Below, piece after piece: positions 1 through 11,800 of a stretch of DNA of 64,000 bases. Below the pieces are notes generated by a model. It was not told the DNA's origin and made no database searches. It worked only from the letters and a program-made list of their open reading frames with translations. How positions within the stretch are numbered: position 1 is the first letter of the stretch; the number at the start of each line of letters is the position of its first letter. Origin of the DNA: Botryococcus braunii. Lineage: Eukaryota > Chlorophyta > Trebouxiophyceae. The DNA lies in NCBI GenBank assembly GCA_002005505.1, contig KV908464.1, forward strand, positions 55,001 through 119,000, given 5' to 3'. Both the position numbers and the translations under genes were made by a program.

Positions 1-2008
1 CGGAGCAACTGACAATTTTTGCATCTATACACCGCCCTGCGGACAAGATCCAACGCAACCTGGTGCCTGCCAGAATTACGTGCGCCCCCCACTTCTCTTA
101 TTATCACCATCATCATCATCATCATCATCATCATCTTCATCATCACGAAGAATTCTTAAACCTCCCCTCACTCTGTAACGTATTTATCTTTGTAATTTAG
201 CATCGCAGCAGTTATTTCTCCCTCCCATGCTCGCATCCATGCATAAGTCAGGAGAGCTTGAATTTAGGAGGATTTCACTTTGAAATCAAGTTGCAGATTG
301 TGAGGAGGACTAGAGACTCCAAAGTATGCTGCTACGGGATTTACGGTGTTAGGCATTTACGTCTTGATCAGCCTTTTTCCAACCAAGGCGTCTTCAATTG
401 GGACTTATCCAATACAAGAAATATCCCACCATTTTGCAATCCAATTCTCGGCAGTAGCCATACAATAAGCTGCAGAAAGGATGCAAGCACTTGCAGTTGT
501 GCTAGAAGCTAGTATATGCATGCATTGCTTGATGGTTAGCTAGCATATTTGCCTTCATCGCTCAAGAGTATTACAGGAAGATTTGCACTCTTTGCTTGAA
601 GGGCAATCAAATCAATTTCCCAACATTTTGTTGTCAGGAAGGCAGAAGTTTGCGCTCCGACTCAAGAGCTTGTTCCAAAAGACCCAATTTTAATGGAAAC
701 GTTCACAGTTTGAGTGAACTGTTAATTCTTTCATTTCCATGCATTTTACAGCTTTATTCGTTGAATCTTTTGCTGGTCTCCTCCTTTTCCTCACTTAAGC
801 GCCATGTTGGACGTCGCATAGTTTTGGAAGGATTGGAAGCTCTTTTATCATGATTTGGAATCAGAATCGTGATACTTGATAATCGCAGATTATGGATGTA
901 GTATGCGCTTGTCCTCATCTGTCTGCCTTCCTCTCCCTTGTCTCCTGGAGTTCCTGCTCGACTTGCTATAGCATCCTTCTTCGTCTCTGTCCTTCTAGAG
1001 CCCCAATACAATGTGTGGATGAGGACTGAGAAATGCGGAAGAAAGCACGAAGAAGTTTTTTTTTTTTTTTTTTTTTTTTTTTGTGGAGAGTAAGGGACGT
1101 TGAAAATCCTTTGGTATCCCCTGAAATGTGAAACTGAAATGTGAAATATTTTTTAGGCCAGCTACACCAGCTTGCAGCTGATATTATCTTGAAGGGGCAC
1201 GTGCAGGAATGTGTACCCGAGCCACAAACATAATGAAACGAGCACAGGGGATCACTGCATCGGCCATGAAGGGCAAATGTTGTCAGTGTAGGAGAAGAGA
1301 AAAGATGATGCTGCATGCTCACATGTCTGCCCCGGCTGGACTTGTAACTGGTTCGGCACACACATCCACCCACTTTGCTGAATATCATCCATCAACGATC
1401 AAATCACGCGGGCGTTTTTCATGAAACTTAGCCTCCTGCACACGTTGCCTGCAACACGCGAGATGAACGAGTGCTGGGTATCGTTTTCGTGCTGTACTGG
1501 CTGGACTGATTGTCGTTGGCATGCGAGGGCGGCGGTGCACTGCTTGAGGTCCAGTATGGTCTATATGTACAATGCATGAGATTCAAGGTTGGTCTGTGCT
1601 GATGATGGAGTCTCACGTTCTAAGTACACAAGTTATCTGTGCTGGGTGGAATTGAAGTATTTAGGTCGATCGATCGCGACTAGACCGGGGCAACAAGATT
1701 CACCCAGGAGGATTGTAGCGTATTAGGAAGTTTATTCCGGACCAACCCTTTGCAGTCATTGATGCGTTTCCAGAATGCTTCTGACTTTAATTTGGGCTAG
1801 GCAGAATTATGCAAAGCCTTGCATACGTAGGCTGTTGCATGCATGCACTACTTCTCGCACAACGTTTAAACGCCTATTCATGTTCACGTGTTTAAGCACC
1901 ACCCTCCTGGAAGGGCTATTGATAAGGATGCCCTTGCCCCGTTAACGTTATTATTAACGTTCTGCAACGTTGCAGAAGGATAGTCTTAAATCGTTGTGGC
2001 GTATTTTG
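1..2008. other. non-coding stretch, no recognisable gene
   Basis: I see no recognisable protein domain in either strand. The reading frames here are short and mostly begin at non-ATG codons. The stretch holds an ATC trinucleotide tract (103-147) and a 27-base T run (1056-1082). The T run could be a retroposed poly(A) tail on the minus strand, but I found no element body attached to it. Confidence 0.5.
103..147. repeat. (ATC)n microsatellite
   Basis: About a dozen ATC units in a row, broken once by a CTT. It lies outside any supported gene. Confidence 0.9.
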
Positions 2009-2054
2009 GAAAGGCTGTGCAAGATGCCCTTAAGGGCATCTTGCACAGCCTTTC
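2009..2054. repeat. perfect 46-bp palindrome
   Basis: The two 23-base halves are exact reverse complements with no spacer. The centre is CTTAAG at 2029-2034 and the outer arm contains GGCTGTGCAAGATGCCC. Transcribed, it would form a very stable hairpin with almost no loop. It has no flanking U-tract, so a bacterial-style terminator reading is not supported. Confidence 0.9.
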
Positions 2055-4164
2055 AGGTGTGTTGTATGTGCCATTATTAGCTCTCCTTGGGCATCCCGGT
2101 CTTGGTACACAAAGATCATATAGGATAGAAAAAGATTATTTCTGAAAAGATATTTGCTTTACCATAGCCGCTGGTAGGTTAAGCGGTATTGAGTACCTAT
2201 GGGACCTATGGTGTGTTGTGGATCATCACTGCCAGATGTGATGATGTCTAGCGGCTAATTATTAACAAATTCAAATAACTAATTAGCAACTTTATAGTTT
2301 TTATAAAACTACAAAGTTAGAACTTAAAATCTAGACATCCCATCTGTCAGGATGTGGTAAATTGTCTTGGGACGGAGTTGGGTCTGGCATGCGCATGTAC
2401 ATACATAGTCCCGTCAGGCTAATGCTGACTCGTCCGAAGCATGCACGGTACTGACAATTTTGAAAATTTCACAGCACTGCTTTTGTCTAAAGAAGCCTGG
2501 CACTGCTTGGCTGTTGAGACCATCCACAGGGCCTTGGATGTTTGTCTCCCATGGCATCAGTCTTCCCTGTTTTTGAAAGGGGGACCCGGGATTTCAAAAT
2601 AGAATTCGTACTCCAATTCCTCCAGTGTTCAAATAGGAGGTTACCTGCCAAGTAATAATAACGCTATTTCAGTAATAGTGGAGCCTCCAGCAGACTGATG
2701 GTTGCACAATTCCCCCAGCCGCCATTCGGGTTGAACGCATGCCTGCTTTGGAAGCGGACCTTCCGGGAAAGCGTAGCGTTTGGGGGGGGGGGGGTGTGCG
2801 GCGGGCTTAGAAGCCGTTAAGGCTGAGGTTTCAGTTACTACAGAAAGCATATAGATGCTACATGCGCTATTTGTATGCATCATCTATATTAAATGCTAGA
2901 TGGCTATGCTTTCTGCAGAACATCCGTTGCACGATTGAGGTGATTGGCAATAGATGCGAGGACGTTGAGGTGTCCAGACTGCTCCGACTGCATTCCACTG
3001 GCTTTGTGACAGCATTAATGCTTGACAGATGGCATACCGTCCGTTTTCAGACCCTGAATCCGTGGTGATGGACAGGAAACGTTCTGCTGGTCTGAAAACG
3101 GCTTGCAGATTGTAATTAATTAGGGTTTATTTGGGCAACTAATTAGGGTACTATTACGACGCAATGTGCATCGATGATATCATAACTTCGTAGCACGAAA
3201 CCGCAAATCCCGCATATTTCCTATCAGCGCTTCTCTTCTGGGCGGGTGAATCATCAAGGGTGTTTCATTGCAGTCTGTTCCTTAATGGACTTCCAGGGCA
3301 ATGAGCCCTTGCTTCACCAAAACAAGGACTTATGGACTCCAGGTTTAGAGTCTTAACCTTAGACCCAAGTCCTGTTCAAGTCTCGTGGCGTTTAGAATAG
3401 AAAGTGACGCATATCCTACCTGCAAGCCACGTATTATACATGTGCAATGCTTTGATCTACGAGCTTTCTGCATTGTCTCCTTCTAGAAAGGTGTACACGT
3501 GGTTTGCGGGTAGGAGACGCTTTATTCCTAGGAAGGCTAGCTGTACAAGTGGGTTCTCCGCTTTAGCAGCAGAGGCAGCTTCGGATCTTGCTTAATGTAC
3601 GTTCCTTGAAAAAGTGTTAAGTGTGCATGACCCGGCACACGCAGATATATTATGTAAGAATCACAAACACTCCCCGTCTCCCCCCCTGTACTTACACAAG
3701 GCTTCGTGTCCTCCACCAATTGGCAATTTGGAAATACAACCAAGCCCTTAAAGAACAGAACGGCAAACATTGCGTTGCATACAATCGCTCCCTTGTGGTT
3801 TCCTGGCTACGTAGCAGTGGTTTGGGTATACCTTAAATACGTTGTGGGATGCAAGGAGTGAGCCTGTTTGAGTGCAATATAGTATTCAGGGTATGAAGGG
3901 GTCTACGAGTGAGGCTGCTGTTCGACATATGTTCATTGTGACACTATGACAATAGTGAGTAAACTAGTACAGTATTTTAAAGTGTGAGTGGGAATGTGAG
4001 TGGTACGTTCCTGTTACCAAAGCGTCCGAGATCTTGCAACTGTACACAATTATATTCCTTTTCCTAAACAATCCGTAAACTGCGCGCATCCACATGATAG
4101 CTGTCTTGAACGTTTAATTCAGTAACTACGTCCTGATGTGGCGCTGTAAACGTACTCCGATCCT
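2055..4164. other. non-coding stretch with small inverted repeats
   Basis: No gene recognised. Contents are a 13-base G run (2782-2794), a near-palindromic AT-rich segment around 2288-2319, and a perfect 13-bp inverted repeat with arms 3041-3053 and 3089-3101 and a 35-base loop. Confidence 0.5.
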
Positions 4165-5433
4165 ACAACCTCCTGACCACTTGTATGCCCGCATTCATAG
4201 GTGTTGAGTCCTGAACATTATTATTGAATGCCTTGTGCGTTAACTGATCTTCATGTGTACACTATTAGGATATGGGTCCATTGAGAACATAAGGTACTTT
4301 GAGACACGGTAGATTGTTGACGTTTTTGAACATAAGGTACATCTTATCGAGATCACACGTTTGTCGGGTGAACTCTTAAGGCTGCGCCACCGGAGTGAAT
4401 ACCAACTGGTTGTGAAAGATGCTGGGCATTACAAGATGCTAGTCTTGTCCGAAAGTTGTGTGGGATACTCAGCAGACAGTCGCACGGACTGCAGTTGGAG
4501 TAACTTCGTCTATTGACGACCTGTCTGCTTTGTCCAGGTGCGGTGCGGCAGTGTGTGTTGTATCATTGTTGCTATTGTGAGAGTGAACAAGCTTAGTGTA
4601 CCCTGTAGTCACTCAAACAGACAAGGGACAGTGACTTCAGGGAGTATAGGCATGTACTTGAACTTAGCCGTCTAGAGCCTTATCTTGTAATTGCTTGATC
4701 GCGATATATATATCGGTGCTTGTGTACTAGACAATGATGTAACGGAACTGGTTGTGAAAGATGCTGGGCATTACAAGATGCTAGTCTTGTCCGACAGTTG
4801 TGTGGGATACTCAGCAGACAGTCGCACGGACTGCAGCTGGAGTAACTTCGTCTATTGACGACCTGTCTGCTTTGTCTAGGGGAAGCCGATTGCCCATAAC
4901 CTTTTACAATAGGCACTCCTGAGCTCCTCGAGGTTGATTGTTAGCGCCCACATCCTGTTGACATGGATACATTTTTAGCCCTCGTTAGGCAAGCCAATAC
5001 CCTCGATGTGCCTTCCCTCCATGTTTCTCCTACGGATCCCAAGCTATGTACTTTGGGCGCCCTTATAAGGCTCAGCGCTCCCGCGTTTTTTATAATTATC
5101 TATCTGTTGATGTTTCCAAGGTTCGGCTCTTTCTCAGGTTTCGTCTTGGTGTTCATGGCCTTCCCATTGATATGGGCCGCCGGCAGCGGCTTCCGCGTCT
5201 TGAGCGCATGTGTGAAATGTGTGGTTCTGCTGTGGGTGATGAACACCACTTTGTTTTTCACTGTCCCGCCCTTACCACGGTGCGGGACAGTTACCCCCAG
5301 TACTGGCTGTTTGTTGTTTGCTAGTCCCTCACGGTCTCTTCGGCAGTTCATTTGGCAAGCTGACTTGCGTGCGGTTGTACCTTTTATCTCGGATGCCTTC
5401 CAGGCTCGTGTTGACTTACGCCGGATGCGGTGA
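4165..5433 (+). pseudogene. 3' fragment of an APE-type LINE ORF2, split by a solo LTR
   Basis: The reading frames before 4202 and after 4914 match the C-terminal end of the LINE protein at 16385-19811. The short run DHLYARIHR ends at the LTR. After the LTR come [14 protein letters not shown] and, in a second frame, the zinc-binding motif (C-x2-C ... HHFVFHC). The protein ends with SDAFQAR..LRRMR and a TGA at 5431-5433. At least one frameshift separates the parts (near 5046-5100), and all of the endonuclease and RT are missing. This is a typical 5'-truncated LINE copy. The 3' UTR after the stop resembles that of the copy at 16 kb for about 100 bases. Confidence 0.85.
4202..4908 (+). mobile_element. 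solo LTR of the copia element 2 family
   Basis: It starts TGTTGAGTCCTGAAC, ends CTTTTACA, and is flanked by a perfect 5-bp target-site duplication ATAGG (4197-4201 and 4909-4913). It aligns end to end with the LTRs at 49269-49967 and 57620-58317, with clear divergence. Like them it contains two copies of a ~135-bp segment (4405-4539 and 4745-4880). With no internal region between the TSDs, the likely origin is LTR-LTR recombination of a full element inserted in the older LINE fragment. Confidence 0.93.
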
Positions 5434-5734
5434 CTTGGCCGCAGCCACGTCTGTGGCTGCCCCTCCCCCCATTTTTTCCCCCTTTCCCCGTTTCGTTTAC
5501 GCCGTTGCGTGTCTAGTTTTTGTTTGGCTACCAAGCAATGGTTTCGACTGATGGAATTCTGCAATAGAAAAGGATCATCAATTTCGACCGAAGCATGAGG
5601 TGAAAGTTGGTACGTAACATTTCGACTCCAGAACCGCAGTGGAGTTGGCGATAGCGCTAGCAGTATAAGACCAGGTGTAATCCCGGACAACCGATAGTCC
5701 GGAATTCACCCGGGGTTTTATAGATATGTATTAG
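5434..5734 (+). other. LINE 3' UTR and flank
   Basis: The first ~110 bases (GCCGCAGCCACGTCTGTGGC, then a C-rich run and CCCCGTTTCGTTT) match the 3' UTR of the minus-strand LINE just below 16385. The rest, to the fold-back, carries nothing I recognise. Confidence 0.55.
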
Positions 5735-5918
5735 TTAGACCACCGCTATATGGGGATCGGGGTGGTACAAGCGGAATAATTCCACCGCTTCGAGGTACCA
5801 GGGGATTTTTCGAAAACCCGAGGCGAAGCCGAGGGTTTTCGAAAAATCCCCTGGTACCGAGAAGCGGTGGAATTATTCCGCGAGTACCACCCCAGATCCC
5901 CATATAGCGGTGGTCTAA
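5735..5918. repeat. 184-bp fold-back (MITE-like inverted repeat)
   Basis: The sequence reads TTAGACCACCGCTATATGGG from the left and its reverse complement from the right. The arms pair over about 90 bases each, with a few mismatches and a centre near 5826. There is almost no loop. It could be a small fold-back transposon or a hairpin RNA precursor. I saw no second copy in the window and no clear target-site duplication. Confidence 0.85.
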
Positions 5919-6746
5919 AATATAGGGACCTTCCCAGAGGGAGAGGTGGAACCTGCCGCCAAATTCCTGCAGATGGCAGGCGCAATCCAGTGCGGAAAAG
6001 CTTGGCAGGCGCAATTAGGTTGGGATGCGAGCGAGGTAGGTGAGATGTGCACGGGGAGACAAACATTATAATAGCACATCTGGTTCTGCCATCTTAAAAA
6101 TGACGAGTTATGACCCAGATACATGCACAGTTAAAGGCAGCACTATTAACATACGGTAACGTCGTAGCCAGATGCCGCGGATGGCGGAACTGCAAAACGT
6201 TTCTTGTAAGCTTACGGAACAAGTAAGCTTATCAATGCCTTTCAGAGTTAGAAAACAGTGTTGGCGTGGCTGGGCAAGCTCTGGAAAATTGTATTTGATT
6301 ACATCGATATCCGTGCTCCCCTGATGGCGGACCTGGAAAACGCGATCCCGCAAACTTACTGCACAAATACCAGATCCATTGCCTTACGATATGTTTTTAA
6401 TATCTTATTGTTGATGGCCGAAGTCAGAATCCTTGAAAATGGGCAAATCGATCTTCGTCGCTCGTCGTGGAAAACAGTTTCCATCGTATCCCAGTAAACC
6501 ACTCCTCGCAGCCCTCAACAATTTTCAGAACAACATCAAATATTAAAACGGCATATTTACCGAGCCTCATCACGTATGCTAAACTTTGCAAGTTCGTGTC
6601 GACGGCTTTTCGGAGTGCACATCTGCGCGGCTCCCTCAGCAGCAGAAGAAGAGGAAGAAGAAGCGCGCAGGGCTTCAATAAAGAAGAAAGAAAGAAAGAA
6701 GATAATCTGTTTCGTCACCCATAGTATTGATTTTATCTTTTTTTCT
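5919..6746. other. flank and presumed 5' region of the R2-like element
   Basis: No gene recognised. Purine-rich microsatellite tracts (GAAGAA and GAAA units) lie at 6639-6703. The 5' end of the R2-like retrotransposon may lie here, but nothing in the sequence marks it. Confidence 0.4.
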
Positions 6747-7290
6747 CAGATTTGCCTTCGCCTGGCCAGTCTTTAAGCGGGGCTGGCAGCTTCGCCACTT
6801 TCAGCGTCCAGCCTTTGCGGAATTTCCAGTGTTTTTCAACACTTCATTCTCAGTTTGATACCACATCGTCTTGGTTTTCCTGTTTTCTTCCTCAGATTTG
6901 CACCAGCTCGGCCAGTCTTTCCGCAGGACTGGCAGCTTCGTAACTTTCTGGCGTCTGGCATCTGCGGAATTTCCCGTGTTCTTCCCCACTTCCTGTGTTT
7001 CTTAACACACAGTATTGGTTTTTTCTTTTTCTTTTTTGGCCCCTCAGATTTGCCTCCGCCTGCCCGTCGTTCACAGGGACTCACAGCTTCACCCCTCCCC
7101 AGCATCCAGCACTTACGAAGATTCCAGTGTTTTACAACACTTACTCCTGTGTTTCTTCACACATCATCTTGGTTTTCCCTTTTCTTCTCCGCTTCGCCTC
7201 AGCCCAGCCAGTTTTTCAGAGGGACTGGGGGCTTCACCACTTTCCAGCATCCAGAACGGTCTTGGGGTTGGGTTGCCCAGCTGGTGATGC
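6747..7290 (+). repeat. four ~148-bp tandem units in the 5' UTR of the R2-like element
   Basis: The anchor CAGATTTGCC recurs at 6747, 6893 and 7045, and a more divergent unit starts near 7187. Each unit has the same order: the anchor, a GGACTGGC.GCTTC block, a CAGC.TC block, TTCCAGTGTTTTNCAACACTT, then a T-rich run. Units are diverged by substitutions and small indels. They end directly before the ATG at 7292. Tandem monomers in this position recall the promoter monomers of some LINEs; promoter activity is inference. Confidence 0.75.
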
Positions 7291-7291
7291 C

Positions 7292-8279
7292 ATGGCCAGC
7301 GTTCCTCTCTTTGACCCCACCTGCCCTTGGAAGGCATCATGCAAGTCTCGTAAGATCACTACGGGTGCTGGGCTCCTACGTCACTTGCAGAGGTTCCACA
7401 AGCTCGGCGATGCTGGGCGTGATGACTGGGTGTCGCAACTCAGATCCCCAGCAGAGTACAGGAAGCTTGAAGCCATCTTGCGAGCTACCTCCAGCTGGTT
7501 GTGCACCACTTGCTTCAAAACCCATTCCCTGGGAGTTCTTTCGTGCGCAACCAACCCAGACACCTGCCAGCGCTTGTGGAATCTGGAGGATGGCCTGGTT
7601 CCCCCTGATGTTAACCTTCTTCCTGGCCTTCCCCGCCCTGCACCGCCGCCGCAGGATACTTCAGAGCCCCAGGGCCGCCTCCATTCGCAACCCCGAGGAC
7701 GACCGCGTGCATCCGCCGCCGTTGCTGATCCTCCGCCCTCTGCTCCCCCGGCCCGTGTCCGCCGCCATCCCCTGACCCCTGCCCTTGTCCATCACGTTTT
7801 CACCCTTGGTCACCATTCGTACCGCAGGGTCCCTAGGTCAGCATGGATACCTTGGGCTGCAGCATTGCGGTCCGCTCTCAAGGCTGTTGCGGACTCGGGC
7901 TCCGAGGCTGCCTGGGTTGAGCTGTTGATCCTTCCGATGTGCGTCCTGTCAGCTCGTCGCAGGCCTCGGGGTGAGGGAGTTGCGCAGCACGTCCGCCGTC
8001 GGGCCCGCGCATGGTTGGATGGGGATATTGATGGCCTAATTGATGAACTCTTGGCCACCGCGCCTGCAGCCACTGCCCCACCCCGCCCATTAGACGATGC
8101 GGCGCTTGCCGCTCGCGTCTTGCGCAAGGTTGCAGATGGCCATTTATCAGCGGCTGTTCGGATGTTGGAGCCTGCCACCATCGCCCCAGCCACGCCTGAC
8201 ACATGTGCTGCACTGGCAGCGCTTCATCCTATCCGACCGCTTCCCGTTGGCGCCCCGCCTGCGCAGGCCCCTTACCGTG
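7292..8279 (+). CDS. R2-like retrotransposon protein, N-terminal part
   Basis: This is the N-terminal third (about 329 residues) of the zinc finger-RT-endonuclease protein. The ATG at 7292 is preferred because it follows the 5' tandem units and opens a domain-like sequence at once. Residues ~11-36 form a C2H2-like finger (CPWKASC ... LLRHLQRFH) that would bind the DNA target or the RNA. A second Cys pair (LCTTCFKTH) follows. A proline/arginine-rich linker and an alpha-helical segment (HPLTPALVHHVFTLGHHSYR) come next. The frame is open to 8279, where the CCGTG target-site duplication and element A begin. Removing 8280-13902 restores the frame exactly at an Ala codon. Confidence 0.85.
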
Positions 8280-8444
8280 TGTAATATTCTTGCAAAGGAT
8301 GGCCGTGCACCGACGAAAGTGCTAGTATGGTCCGAGCACCATACCATATATAGTGCGAGCCTATGAGGCTACACCCAGTACCAATGTACCGCCCGGCACG
8401 TGCGGGGCCGATCCCCGGCACCGTCTGCCTACCGGCGCGCTACA
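8280..8444 (-). repeat. element A 3' LTR
   Basis: 165 bp, no difference seen from 13733-13897. On the minus strand it begins TGTAGCGCGCC and ends AATATTACA. A CTATATATGG motif near 8345-8354 could serve as a TATA box. The purine-rich stretch AGGAGGGGGAGAA (8445-8458, read on the minus strand) lies directly upstream and is the polypurine tract. Confidence 0.93.
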
Positions 8445-8458
8445 TTCTCCCCCTCCTA
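8445..8458 (-). promoter_or_regulatory. element A polypurine tract
   Basis: On the minus strand this reads AGGAGGGGGAGAA directly before the 3' LTR, the position where plus-strand DNA synthesis starts in LTR retrotransposons. The same tract borders the left LTR of element B at 30967-30980, which fixes the orientation of both. Confidence 0.8.
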
Positions 8459-8886
8459 GGTGACCGAGCTCCCGGGAGGCCTGCCGAAGCAAGCCACAGT
8501 CACAGGCAGAGGCACATAGAAGGTCACTGCTACACTTCTATATCTTATACATTGAGCCGGTGAGTCTCCTCCAGACACCAAACCGCAGCCGCAACTGCCA
8601 GCCTGGGTGTACACTTGCCTGAGGTATCTCTATGGTACGCCTAGACCAAAATCCCGCAGTGACGGGGCCCAAAGGGCAGTCGTCGGCGTGAACAGATGTA
8701 CACTCCACGTGTACACATTCCCACGAAGAAGCAGTGAAGTTGCTAACTTCAGGGCGGATAGTAGGGGCAGGGGCTGGACGACACTTAGCCACCAAGTCAG
8801 GGGACGTTCTGTGATCACGCGAACGTATGGGTAAACCACGACCCCCCGGTGACGCAGCTTGACAGGCTCGTGCTGCTGTGTTTCCC

Positions 8887-11800
8887 CTAGTCAACCTTCC
8901 CACGACGACGTGCCCCGCCTCTTGGTGCCCGTGCGTTGACTTTGTCCCAGTATCCCTTTACAACATTGGGAGCATTTGCCAAATTCCGTTCCTCTTCCCA
9001 GGTGTCATGCTCTGACGAGGAACCCTTCCAGTGGACAAGGTACTCATACTTGGGACGGCCACGTGAATTGACACGACGGTGGTCCATTAAGGCTTCCACC
9101 TCGTACTCATCCTCCCCCTCCAGCACCTCTGCCGGTGGTGGGGGTTGCATCGAACCATCCCGACGGTAGCGTTCCAGGTTGGAGACATGAAAGACATCAT
9201 GAATCCGCCATCGTGCTGGGAGGTCAAGCTCATAAGCTTGGGTACCCACACGTTTCACCACTTGGAACGGCCCTACCCAACGCGGGAGGAGCTTGGGCGT
9301 GCCCACCTTCAAACGAAGGTTCTTTGAGGAGAGGCGGACCCAGTCCCCCACACCAAATTGAACTTTCCTTCGTTTGGTGTTGGCATACTGCGCTTGTCTC
9401 GCAGTGGCCACCCGATGGGTCATCCTGGCCTCATTGATGAGGCGTTGCATGCCCTGAACAAAGTCAGACGCACCAGGTACCCGTCTGTTGGGGAGAATCG
9501 TGACTGGCAGGTGGGGTTGAAACCCGTAGTTCAGCAAGAACGGGCGAGGACCCCATGGATTCGTGATCGCAATTATTGATCGCGAATTCTGCACAGACCA
9601 ACTTCTCATCCCAATCATCCTGGGACTTGGCCACATACATGCGTAGCATGTCCTCGAGCACTCGATTCACTCGCTCAGTCTGCCCATCCGTTTGCGGATG
9701 GTAGGCTGTCGACATGGCTTGTCGAGTCCCAATGGATTGACACAAGGCTCGAGCAAAGTGGCTGGTGAAGAGCTTATCTCTACCAGATACCACCACTTGG
9801 GGAACACCATGCAACTTCCACACATTGTCAACGTACAGCTTAGCCGTCTGCTCAGCCGTAGCCTTGGTGGTTGTGGGCATAAGATGCACCATCTTGGTCA
9901 GCTTATCCACTACGACGAAAATGGCATCATGACCCTTGCCTGTCCTAGGCAATTGGGTAATGAAATCCATAGTCACCGTGTGCCAAGGATTCAGCGGCAA
10001 CTGTAAAGGTTGCAGCAACCCCGCAGGCAAAGTGTTCCGAGCCTTGTTCTTCTGACACAAGTGGCACGTTAGCACGTAACGTTCGATGTCAGCAAGCATG
10101 GTAGGCCACCAATAATGGCGCCTTACCAAGGCCAAGGTTTTCTTCACTCCTTGATGGCCAGCATACGGGCTATCATGCAGTTCCTTGAGGATGTGAGCTC
10201 GCAGCCCAAAAGCATCCGGAACCACGGCCTTCCCCTCCCTCAGAAGGAAGCCGTCAAAGTCTAGCAGACCTTCAACATTCTGCTTATCTTGGAACCATGG
10301 GTCTTGAGTATAACCCTGGACAAATTTGTCCTTCCAAGACAGAGCAACCCCGGCCGCAGCACTCCCCTCCCCCGCAGAGCGGATAGTGCCAACCAAGGCA
10401 CAAAGAGAGAGCGTTGGCAGACAACGGTGCGCCGGGTGCGAACACCCACCAATCACCACGCCATTGATGATTGGACAAGGAGCCTCATAGTCGGACGGAT
10501 GCCGACTCAGAGCGTCAGCCACCACATTGGACGTTCCGGGGGCATAGTCCATGCGAAAATTGAACCTTGAAAGGAACTCTGCCCACCTGGTTTGCCGTCT
10601 ACTTAAAGTAGGCAAAGTGTCCAAATAAGTGATAGCTTTGTGGTCCGTGACTACACGAAACTCAGGGGCCCCCTCTAGGTAGCACCTCCAGACTGTCAAT
10701 GCATGCACCACAGCTAGAAGTTCTTGCTCCCCAGTAGGATAGTTAACCTCAGCGGGAGTCAAGCGACGACTCTCGTAGGCAACTGGGCGACCCTCCTGGT
10801 ACAACACGGCCCCCAACCCTGCCAAAGACGCATCGCAATGGACCTCAAACGGCTTGGAGAAGTCAGGATACGCTAAGCAAGGTGCATGTGTCAAGGCATG
10901 TTTAATCTCGGTAAACGCCCGAACACACCCAGCACTCCATACCCAGGTCACACCTTGGCGTAGGAGTCTGTACAGTGGCGATGCAAGTGCTGCAAAATTG
11001 CGAACAAACTTGCGAAAGTAAGTTGCCAGCCCCAGGAAAGACCGCAACTCGCCAACATTCTTCGGTGTGCTCCAATTAGCAACTGAAGCCACCTTGCGTG
11101 GGTCCACTTTAATCCCATCTGCTGAGACTAAATGGCCCAAGTACTCCAGCTCATCCTTGGCGAAAGAGCACTTCTTTAGGTTAGCATACAACTTATGCTG
11201 CCGCAACAGTTCAAGGACTTTGCGGAGATGCTCCCTATGCTCTTCAATGGACTTGCTGTAGATGAGGATGTCATCAAGGTACACGAGCACAAACTTGTGC
11301 AGGTAAGGAGCAAAGATAGCATTCATGGCAGTTTGAAACGTGGCCGGGGCATTAGTCAGCCCAAATGGCAAAACCCGCCACTCGAACAACCCCGCGGGTG
11401 TTCTGAAAGCTGTCTTTGGCATATCCTCATCTGTGATCCGGATCTGGTGATAGCCAGACGTGAGGTCAAGACTAGAGAACACTGTAGAACCCTGCAGTTG
11501 ATCAAGAGTATCATCGATACGAGGCATCGGATACCTGTTCTTGACCGTCTGTCGATTCAAAGCTCGGTAATCAATGACCATCCGGAGGATTCCATCCTTC
11601 TTTTGCACAAAAAGAATGGGCGCACCATAGGGTGATGTAGACGGCTGTATATACCCTTTGTCCAACAATAGCTTTGTCTGGCGTAACGCCTCATCATACT
11701 CTCAGCGTGAAAGCCGGTACAACGGACGAGACGGTGGACGAGCATGTGGATCGCTCAAGGGTATAGTGTGTCTAACCCCTTGCCTCTCAGGCGGAAGGTG

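Noticed and set aside
2400..2460. Possible hammerhead ribozyme core (GTC ... CTGACTCGTCCGAAG)
   Set aside because: The conserved CUGANGA and GAAA boxes are not present in order on either strand. Only a short GTCAG/CTGAC stem remains.
6995..7291. N-terminal extension of the R2-like protein upstream of ATG 7292
   Set aside because: The frame is open but runs through the tandem units and T-rich tracts, with composition unlike the rest of the protein.
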